Shown piece by piece: positions 46,172 to 51,865 of a stretch of 64,000 nucleotides of DNA. Position 1 is the first letter of the stretch. Every line of letters starts with the position of its first letter. The notes under the pieces were generated by a model. That model did not search any database, was not told where the DNA came from, and was given only the letters and a program-made list of their open reading frames with translations. Source of the stretch: Stutzerimonas stutzeri (GTDB lineage Bacteria; Pseudomonadota; Gammaproteobacteria; Pseudomonadales; Pseudomonadaceae); contig DDVX01000004.1 in the NCBI GenBank assembly GCA_002345575.1, positions 1 to 64,000 on the forward strand. The letters are read 5' to 3'. Position numbers and translations under genes: made by a program.

Positions 46172-46897
46172 TTAATCCTTCACGCTCGCCGCCAGGGCAA
46201 GCTTTCGTGTGTGTTCAAGCAAGGAAATATCTCCCGGCGCGCCATGCCCAGGGATGACGATCTGCGCATCGGGATATCGGCGCTGTACCCTCTCTGCAGA
46301 AGGGGCCCAGTCGGCAACCACCGCATCGCTGGTGTTGCCCAGCGTGCTGGCCTCCCCCGTCCGAACAAAGCACCCGCCATTCAGAATCTTCTTCTCCGGC
46401 AGCCACACAACAAGGTTATCCACGCTGTGCCCGGCGCCCGGGTAGAAAATCTCGATCTTGTTCTCCACCAGCCATAACGGCGCATCGCCGAATGTCTCGG
46501 TCGCCAGCGCCCTACTATTCTTCTTCAGCAAAGCATTGGTCTGCTCCGACACATAAGTCGGCACCGAGATCGATTTCAAATACTCGATACCAGCCGTGCG
46601 GTCGTCGTGAAAGTGCGTCGAAACGCTAGCCTTGACCTTGTAATTGCGCGCCTGCAACCAGGCCACCAAAGCCGCCGTGTCGGGCTGCGACCAGGGCGTA
46701 TCGATGATGTAGGCATCCTGCCCATCCAGTACGACCAGGCCATTCGCATCGACCAGGCCATAACCTTCTACTTGCTGGAAGGAGGTATGCAGGTAAACAC
46801 CCTCGGCGATCTTCTCGACCCGCAACTCCGGCAGCGAATCCGCCAAAGCGAGCCCCGAGAACAGCAGGGTAAACAGCAGCGAAAACAGTGATTTCAT
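46172..46897 (-). CDS. Subclass B1 metallo-beta-lactamase (PST/DIM/IMP-like)
   Basis: A 241-residue secreted enzyme predicted to hydrolyse beta-lactams, probably including carbapenems. The signal peptide (1-19) ends SGLALA. All six B1 zinc ligands are present: H95, H97 and D99 in STHFHDDRT, H157 in GAGHSVDN, C176 in GGCFVRT, and H218 in IPGHGAPGD. The closest families I recognise are IMP and the DIM/PST enzymes reported from P. stutzeri. No integron, attC site or insertion sequence touches it; it lies alone between rpoD and a tRNA gene, so it may be a resident chromosomal gene. Activity and expression are not shown by sequence. Confidence 0.92.
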   Translation of the reverse strand: MKSLFSLLFTLLFSGLALADSLPELRVEKIAEGVYLHTSFQQVEGYGLVDANGLVVLDGQDAYIIDTPWSQPDTAALVAWLQARNYKVKASVSTHFHDDRTAGIEYLKSISVPTYVSEQTNALLKKNSRALATETFGDAPLWLVENKIEIFYPGAGHSVDNLVVWLPEKKILNGGCFVRTGEASTLGNTSDAVVADWAPSAERVQRRYPDAQIVIPGHGAPGDISLLEHTRKLALAASVKD

Positions 46898-47059
46898 CGT
46901 TCAACTTTCTTGTTTGGAGAGTAAATTCCGCAGGATCAGCAGAAGCTAAACGCTACCTCAACCGAAGCCGGCCATCCTCTTAAGAACCCGATGGATCGCC
47001 AAAATAGGGGGATAAGTTGACCAGGCCACGATCACCAACGAAAGCCGGCCAGCCTTCAG

Positions 47060-47087
47060 TTGCGCTCCACCAAAGCACCGGTATAAT
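47060..47087 (+). promoter_or_regulatory. tRNA promoter
   Basis: TTGCGC (47060-47065), a 16-bp spacer and a perfect TATAAT (47082-47087), then a C-rich discriminator, end 16 bp before the 5' base of the mature tRNA. Confidence 0.75.
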
Positions 47088-47103
47088 CCGCCCTTCCTTC
47101 TGA

Positions 47104-47180
47104 GGGCCTATAGCTCAGTTGGTTAGAGCAGAGGACTCATAATCCTTTGGTCCACGGTTCGAGTCCGTGTGGGCCCACCA
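47104..47180 (+). tRNA. tRNA with CAU anticodon (probably Ile2, else elongator Met)
   Basis: A 77-base tRNA with encoded CCA. The acceptor stem GGGCCTA pairs with TGGGCCC, the anticodon loop is CTCATAA (anticodon at 47138-47140), and the T-arm TTCGAGT is canonical. A CAU anticodon serves either elongator Met or, after lysidine modification, Ile2. Pairs C4-G69 and C5-G68, known as TilS recognition elements in E. coli, favour Ile2. Its 3' half is the attachment site of the genomic island. Confidence 0.93.
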
Positions 47181-47194
47181 CCTTCAAAGCCGCG
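47135..47194 (+). other. attL: 60-bp attachment repeat in the tRNA 3' half
   Basis: From ACTCAT in the anticodon loop through the CCA and into the left arm of the terminator (ending AAAGCCGCG), 60 bases recur at 54966-55025 with a single mismatch (G at 47149, T at 54980). Beginning in the anticodon loop is a known crossover site class for tyrosine integrases. Confidence 0.9.
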
Positions 47195-47210
47195 CATTGC
47201 GCGGCTTTTT
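47188..47210 (+). terminator. tRNA terminator
   Basis: AGCCGCGC (47188-47195), loop ATT, GCGCGGCT (47199-47206) and a T-run. A diverged copy of the same hairpin (AAGCCGCG TACAA CGCGGCTTTTTT) follows attR. Confidence 0.85.
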
Positions 47211-47247
47211 AGTTCCCACAACGCAACGCCGCGAAACAGTCCTATAG

Positions 47248-47418
47248 TCCAAAGGTACCGCCGTCCGCCACGCGCTCAGCCAAAGCCCACTGGCTGCCGA
47301 CACACTCGCCGCACAGTTCAAACGCTCACCCAAGGTCGCCGCTCAGGCTGTGTTGGATGCTCTCGAAGAGCTAGGCATGGTGCAGCAGGACGCAGACCAG
47401 TATCGTCTGGCCAACTGA
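47248..47418 (+). pseudogene. Remnant of a winged-helix-like C-terminal domain
   Basis: In the 344-bp gap between the tRNA and the XRE gene a frame open from 47248 to a TGA at 47416-47418 reads ...SPLAADTLAAQFKRSPKVAA and ends LEELGMVQQDADQYRLAN, which looks like the last helix and wing of a winged-helix domain. There is no start codon and no upstream part: the frame is closed by TAG at 47245. I interpret it as a gene end cut off at island formation. Parent family not identified. Confidence 0.45.
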
Positions 47419-47463
47419 TCCAGGGAGCTACCAGCACGCTCATATGAGCCATGCCTGCCCGAA

Positions 47464-47522
47464 TGTAGCCCAAGAGCTACATTCTCAGGCATTGCACCAA
47501 TTTTTGACGCCCAAGAGCTACA
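47464..47522 (+). promoter_or_regulatory. Candidate operator of the XRE gene
   Basis: A perfect inverted repeat TGTAGC-N6-GCTACA (47464-47481, spacer CCAAGA) lies 44 bp upstream of the XRE start. The second half, GCCCAAGAGCTACA, recurs directly before the start codon (47509-47522). Such a full site plus half site is typical for autoregulation by XRE-type antitoxins. Confidence 0.55.
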
Positions 47523-47524
47523 AA

Positions 47525-47830
47525 ATGACCTCTCTGTGCGACGTTTCCGAATTGCTGAAACAGGCGCGTGGCGACGCGAAACTGAGCCAGGCCGCACTGG
47601 GCAGCCGTGCGGGCGTCTCACGCTCAACAGTGGCCCGCATGGAAACACTGGCCAAAGGCGATATGAGTGTCTTCGCACTTGCTCGCCTGCTGGAAGCAGT
47701 AGGGTATGGCTTGAAGCTGGTTAAGACCGGCCACGAGCGCACGGTTGAGGACATCCTTCACGAGCAACGCTGCGCCCGCGACTTACGGCGTAAGCGTCAA
47801 CGCAAGGCTGATATCAAGCTCAACCGGTAG
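47525..47830 (+). CDS. XRE-family helix-turn-helix regulator, orphan antitoxin-like
   Basis: A 101-residue DNA-binding protein. The HTH spans about residues 8-60 (LSQAALGSRAGVSRSTVARME), followed by a HipB-like beta-strand region (FALARLLEAVGYGLKLV) and a basic tail (RRKRQRKADIKLNR). ATG at 47525 was preferred to an upstream start because the operator repeats lie between them. No toxin gene is next to it in the same direction; hipA converges from the right, 90 bp away. Confidence 0.75.
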   Translation: MTSLCDVSELLKQARGDAKLSQAALGSRAGVSRSTVARMETLAKGDMSVFALARLLEAVGYGLKLVKTGHERTVEDILHEQRCARDLRRKRQRKADIKLNR

Positions 47831-47920
47831 GGGCATGAATGCCATGCGGTGGGGGAGACGTAGCAGCAACCCACCGCCCCCGCCGCAGATACCTAATACC
47901 AGCCGCAGCCCAATATCCAG

Positions 47921-49117
47921 CTAGCCGAATGTATTCATAAACGGCGCAGCGCTGCGCCTGATTGCCGCGACCACGTGCGGAGCCTTCTCGCACAGCTCGG
48001 TCGAACGAGCCAGCACCTGCTCTAGTGCCTGCAATTGCTCATGGATCACATCTTTTGGACACGCCACGTCGCAGGTTTTAGCGAACTCCAACAGCCCTAG
48101 CCGCGAAGCAAACAGAGATTTATTTCCCACCAGATCCAGCGCCAGTACATCCTCTGGAATATAGGCGGTGGTATTGACGATATCGTAGGCCGGCGCGAGT
48201 CGTGCATCGCGCTGGGTGGGGTCGGAATACAGCAGCCCAAAGTTTTTCAGATGGGCGTCGCCGTTGCCGACGATGCAGCTCAAGGTGACCATAGCGAACA
48301 GCTGCGCCAACGAGCCTGGCACTTGCTCAGCTGGGCAGTACAACCGGATAGCTTTGGCGATGGACGAATAGCTCTTGCTGTACTTTTGCTCCGCAGCCAA
48401 CCCCATCAGTGCCGCCATGTCCTCGAAACCAATCGGATTGAGCTGCTCATCCCGGTCAAAGCGGCGCATAACGAACAGCTTGGCATTAGCTGACAGGTAG
48501 AATTCAGGCACCGCAATTCCCGCCTGCTTAGCCACCGACATGCAGAGAAATTCGTTAATCGCCAAGCCCGGAAACTCATCCCGACCACTCTTGATGATCA
48601 GGTCAGAGGTTTTCGAGGTGAAGCGCTGGGGCGCGGAATCCTGATGCTCTGGTACCAGTACCTTGGGCTGCACGCCCGATATACCCGCACGCAAAATGTA
48701 TCGGTCCACCAGGCCGGCAAAAATATCCTCTGCACCGTCCCAGGCGAGGATTTCATCCAGCTTCTCCCCAGGGAACTGCTGCCTGCGCAAGAGCGCATCA
48801 ACTTCAGGCGAACTCACCGTCACCCGCCCGATCGGGGAGCTGCTTCCAGACAATGCCAGCAGCAACATAGGGTCTACGTTCGCCACCTTGGCCAGGCGGT
48901 TGCGCAACTGCTCCAGAACGTAGCCTTCCGGCAAGTTCATCTGGAAAATGGGGTGCAGCTCGCGGTGGCGGTATTCATCCAGACGCACAGGCATCAGCAA
49001 ACTGATCGCCGCCTGCGCCTCAGCGGCCTCGTGGTAGCGGAACAGATAATCACCCCCGCTGGTAAGGATCTTCCCGCTGTCGCCCTCTGGCGTTGCAACC
49101 TGCAGCACGGCCGTCAT
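47921..49117 (-). CDS. hipA: HipA-family toxin kinase
   Basis: A 398-residue serine/threonine kinase of the HipA family; E. coli HipA phosphorylates glutamyl-tRNA synthetase and causes growth arrest. The N-terminal subdomain (about 1-105) is followed by the Gly-rich loop AGISGVQPKVLV (about 144-155), catalytic D287 in GNGDAHLKNFGLLY and metal-binding D312 in PAYDIVNT, so the kinase looks active. Its ATG shares one base with the hipB stop codon, so antitoxin and toxin are co-translated. Shorter than E. coli HipA (440 residues). Confidence 0.92.
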   Translation of the reverse strand: MTAVLQVATPEGDSGKILTSGGDYLFRYHEAAEAQAAISLLMPVRLDEYRHRELHPIFQMNLPEGYVLEQLRNRLAKVANVDPMLLLALSGSSSPIGRVTVSSPEVDALLRRQQFPGEKLDEILAWDGAEDIFAGLVDRYILRAGISGVQPKVLVPEHQDSAPQRFTSKTSDLIIKSGRDEFPGLAINEFLCMSVAKQAGIAVPEFYLSANAKLFVMRRFDRDEQLNPIGFEDMAALMGLAAEQKYSKSYSSIAKAIRLYCPAEQVPGSLAQLFAMVTLSCIVGNGDAHLKNFGLLYSDPTQRDARLAPAYDIVNTTAYIPEDVLALDLVGNKSLFASRLGLLEFAKTCDVACPKDVIHEQLQALEQVLARSTELCEKAPHVVAAIRRSAAPFMNTFG

Positions 49118-49368
49118 CAGTCGAATACTCCGTGGATTTCATCCAGCGTGGGCATGGCCGCCGGTACCACATTGAGCTCAGCGTCGAGGGCTGCCAGCAC
49201 ACGTGCATAGGCGATCATTCCTACTGAAAGATCGCCCTTCTCAATGGCGATAACCTTTTGCCGGGTGAGCCCGGCCAGGGAAGCCAGCGCTGCCTGAGTC
49301 AGCCCGCGATTAAGGCGGCGCTGCCGAACCTGATCGCCGAGCCGCTGCGAAATAAGGGAATAGTCCAT
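49117..49368 (-). CDS. hipB: HipB-family antitoxin
   Basis: An 83-residue XRE-type antitoxin and autorepressor. The HTH occupies about residues 22-58 (LTQAALASLAGLTRQKVIAIEK) and a short C-terminal strand/tail follows. First gene of hipBA, overlapping hipA by one base. An inverted repeat immediately upstream is its probable operator. Confidence 0.9.
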   Translation of the reverse strand: MDYSLISQRLGDQVRQRRLNRGLTQAALASLAGLTRQKVIAIEKGDLSVGMIAYARVLAALDAELNVVPAAMPTLDEIHGVFD

Positions 49369-49376
49369 GTTATGAA

Positions 49377-49406
49377 TACGTTACTAATCGGATTGAATGT
49401 AACGTA
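49377..49406 (-). promoter_or_regulatory. Candidate hipBA operator
   Basis: TACGTTAC (49377-49384) and GTAACGTA (49399-49406) are perfect complements separated by 14 bp, so that their centres are two helical turns apart. They begin 8 bp upstream of the hipB start and would overlap its promoter, as expected for an autorepressed toxin-antitoxin operon. Confidence 0.65.
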
Positions 49407-49597
49407 TACCTGACTAAAAGAAAAATCAACGTGGCGACTGATACTCAAAGCCTGAAGAGGCACCCAGAGATGCAGGAGCCGGTTGGGCCTGCTATTCGGC
49501 TGACTAAATGAGCCGAATACGGCGGGCAAATATCATCGTGCCATCACGCTAGATTTCGGTACTATCCGGTTAACTACGGATTACCGAAGGTTTGGAA

Positions 49598-50368
49598 ATG
49601 GACTTCTCCCCAATCATTGCGCAGGTCTGGGGCATGCTGGCCTGGTTTATCCCAGCAGTGTTTCTGATCACCCTTCTCAAGTCGCCGTGGGCCAAGGGCC
49701 AGATTGGCGAACTCCTGGTGCGGCTGTTTGCCCATTGGCAGCTGGATAAGCAGACCTACCGCCGCCTGCATAACGTTACGCTGGATACCCCGGACGGTAC
49801 CACGCAGATCGACCACGTATTTCTCTCGCCTTATGGCATCTTCGTGCTGGAAACGAAGAATATGAGCGGCTGGATCTTCGGCAGCGAGAAGCAAGCTCAG
49901 TGGACGCAGAAGCTCTACAAACGCGCCTTCAAATTCCAGAACCCGCTGCGGCAGAACTACAAGCACCTCAAAGCGCTGGAAACCACCCTTGGCGTCACGC
50001 CCGAGCACCTGCACTCGGTTATTACCTTCGTTGGCGGCAGCACTTTCAAAACCGAAGTGCCCGCCAACGTGACCCAAGGCATTGGCTTCATCCGCTATAT
50101 CCAGTCATTCCAGCAGCCGGTATTCAGCGCGGCTGAAGTCGACACCATGCTGCAAGACCTGCAGACCGGCCGCCGTGCACCGACTCTCTCCACTCACCGC
50201 GAGCATGTACACAACCTCCAGCGACGTAGCGATCCGACAGCAGAGCGGCAGTGCCCTAAATGCGGCAGCGCGCTGCTGATACGCACCGTGAAATCGGGGG
50301 CAAAAGCAGGGTTGCAGTTTTGGGGGTGCTCGGCGTTTCCCAAGTGCCGGACGATGCAAAGCCTTTAA
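49598..50368 (+). CDS. NERD-domain nuclease with C-terminal zinc ribbon
   Basis: A 256-residue protein. One N-terminal transmembrane helix (about 8-28) is followed by a NERD nuclease-related domain (about 33-150) with the restriction-like core: E38 in GQIGELL, D72 in TQIDHVFL and the ExK in FVLETKN. A topoisomerase-type zinc ribbon (CPKCGSALL ... CSAFPKC) ends the protein. It is probably a membrane-tethered nuclease or nucleic-acid sensor; such genes are frequent in defence islands. ATG at 49598 has AAGG seven bases upstream. Confidence 0.85.
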   Translation: MDFSPIIAQVWGMLAWFIPAVFLITLLKSPWAKGQIGELLVRLFAHWQLDKQTYRRLHNVTLDTPDGTTQIDHVFLSPYGIFVLETKNMSGWIFGSEKQAQWTQKLYKRAFKFQNPLRQNYKHLKALETTLGVTPEHLHSVITFVGGSTFKTEVPANVTQGIGFIRYIQSFQQPVFSAAEVDTMLQDLQTGRRAPTLSTHREHVHNLQRRSDPTAERQCPKCGSALLIRTVKSGAKAGLQFWGCSAFPKCRTMQSL

Positions 50369-50399
50369 CAACCATCCATAAATACGCAGGACGCTCATC

Positions 50400-50801
50400 A
50401 TGCAATTAAGCAAAAACTGGCTGCTGGCGATTGCCGTAACCACGCTCAGCATTTGCGTACATGCTGCAGACGATGGTACCAGCACGACCTATACCGCCTG
50501 CATGGATGAGTCGGGCGGGGTCACGATGAATATGCTTGATTGCATGAGCAGCGAGACGGACCAGCAAGACGCCCGCCTGAACCAAAACTACAAAGCCGCC
50601 ATGCAAGCGCTAACTCCTGCACAGCAAACACAGTTGCGCGACGCGCAGCGGCTATGGATCAAATTTCGTGACGCTGATTGCGCCCTGTTAGGCAGCTTGA
50701 CGGGCGGCAGCATTGATCGCATTAACGGCGCCTCATGCTTTCTGGATATGACTAAGGAACGCGCCGATGACCTCGCCTCGCTCGCCGAGCAAGACCAATA
50801 G
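50400..50801 (+). CDS. LprI/DUF1311-family periplasmic protein, island copy
   Basis: A 133-residue exported protein: signal peptide about 1-22 (ending CVHA), then a domain with paired cysteines (C35, C49, C86-type positions in YTACMDE, MLDCMSS, DADCALL, ASCFLD) and the tract LRDAQRLWIKFRDADC of the LprI N-terminal family, related to lysozyme inhibitors. Only 31 bp after the NERD gene and 28 bp before mrr, so probably in their transcript. A paralogue of the same length lies at 56472-56873. Confidence 0.82.
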   Translation: MQLSKNWLLAIAVTTLSICVHAADDGTSTTYTACMDESGGVTMNMLDCMSSETDQQDARLNQNYKAAMQALTPAQQTQLRDAQRLWIKFRDADCALLGSLTGGSIDRINGASCFLDMTKERADDLASLAEQDQ

Positions 50802-50829
50802 CTGCATCATTCATGCATTTGGAGCCACG

Positions 50830-51750
50830 ATGTCCGTTCCAACCTATGACCAGTTTATTGAGCCGATCCTTCGCTACCTGGCCGCCACGCCCGAAGGCGC
50901 GACTGCACGTGACGCCCATGAAGCCGCTGCCGATGCCCTGAATCTGTCGGAAGCACAGCGCCAAGAGCTGATTGCCAGCGGCCAGGCAACATATAAAAAT
51001 CGCGCAGGCTGGGCGCATGACAGGCTCAAGCGCGCCGGCCTCTCCAGCAGCGCCAAGCGTGGGTATTGGAGGCTAACTGAAGCGGGCACCGCCTTCGCGG
51101 CGAAGCACCCCCACCCTCTGGGGGCAGATCAGGTTGAACAACTTGCCATCGGGTTTATGAATGTAAAACTCAAGACTCCGACGGATGCCGTACCTCTTGA
51201 TGGGCAAGAACAATCCGTACCTGCGGCAAGCTCCGCTACTGTCAGCCCCGATGACCGCTTGGACCAAGCATTACGCGAACTGCGCGAGGCGACAGCTGCC
51301 GACCTGCTAGATAACCTCCTGAAGGTCAGTCCAAACCGCTTTGAAGTAATTGTGCTGGATGTGCTGCATAACCTCGGGTACGGAGCAAGCCGCAACGACC
51401 TACAACGTGTGGGCGGCAGCGGCGACGGCGGCATCGACGGTGTGATCTCCCTCGACAAGCTCGGTCTAGAAAAGGTTTATGTCCAAGCCAAACGCTGGCA
51501 AGGCACCGTTGGCAGGCCAGAGCTGCAAGCCTTCTATGGCGCTCTCGCCGGGCAGAAAGCAAAGCGCGGAGTATTTATCACAACCTCAGGCTTCACGGCC
51601 CAGGCAATCGACTTTTCCCGTTCCGTCGAAGGCATGGTGCTGGTTGATGGCAGTCGACTGGTTAACTTGATGATGGATCATGAGGTCGGCGTAACTTCAC
51701 GGTTGCTTAAACTGCCGAAGCTGGATAGCGACTACTTTGATGAGGAATGA
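50830..51750 (+). CDS. mrr: Mrr-type restriction endonuclease
   Basis: A 306-residue modification-dependent (type IV) endonuclease. The N-terminal Mrr_N winged-helix domain (about 1-92) reads YDQFIEPILRYLAATPEGAT through KRGYWRLTEAG. The C-terminal catalytic domain (about 165-285) has the PD-(D/E)xK variant GGSGDGGIDGVI with D203 and VQAKRW with K221. It would cut DNA carrying foreign methylation. A second, diverged copy of its last 13 codons follows the stop. Confidence 0.92.
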   Translation: MSVPTYDQFIEPILRYLAATPEGATARDAHEAAADALNLSEAQRQELIASGQATYKNRAGWAHDRLKRAGLSSSAKRGYWRLTEAGTAFAAKHPHPLGADQVEQLAIGFMNVKLKTPTDAVPLDGQEQSVPAASSATVSPDDRLDQALRELREATAADLLDNLLKVSPNRFEVIVLDVLHNLGYGASRNDLQRVGGSGDGGIDGVISLDKLGLEKVYVQAKRWQGTVGRPELQAFYGALAGQKAKRGVFITTSGFTAQAIDFSRSVEGMVLVDGSRLVNLMMDHEVGVTSRLLKLPKLDSDYFDEE

Positions 51751-51808
51751 TTGGGAAATTTGCCGAAGCTAGATAGCGATTACTTCGATGAGGAATAGCT
51801 GGGTAAAT
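51711..51808 (+). repeat. Tandem duplication of the mrr 3' end
   Basis: The last codons of mrr (LPKLDSDYFDEE plus stop, 51711-51750) recur 50 bp downstream at 51761-51798, again encoding LPKLDSDYFDEE and a stop. The copies differ at third codon positions and in the stop (TGA versus TAG); flanking bases TTGGGAAAT and CTGGGTAAAT also match. The second tail has no gene in front of it, so it is the remnant of a different mrr allele. Confidence 0.85.
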
Positions 51809-51865
51809 ATACAAATCCTCTATCCACAAAAACAGAATATATTGTACTTGGAAATATAAAATATA

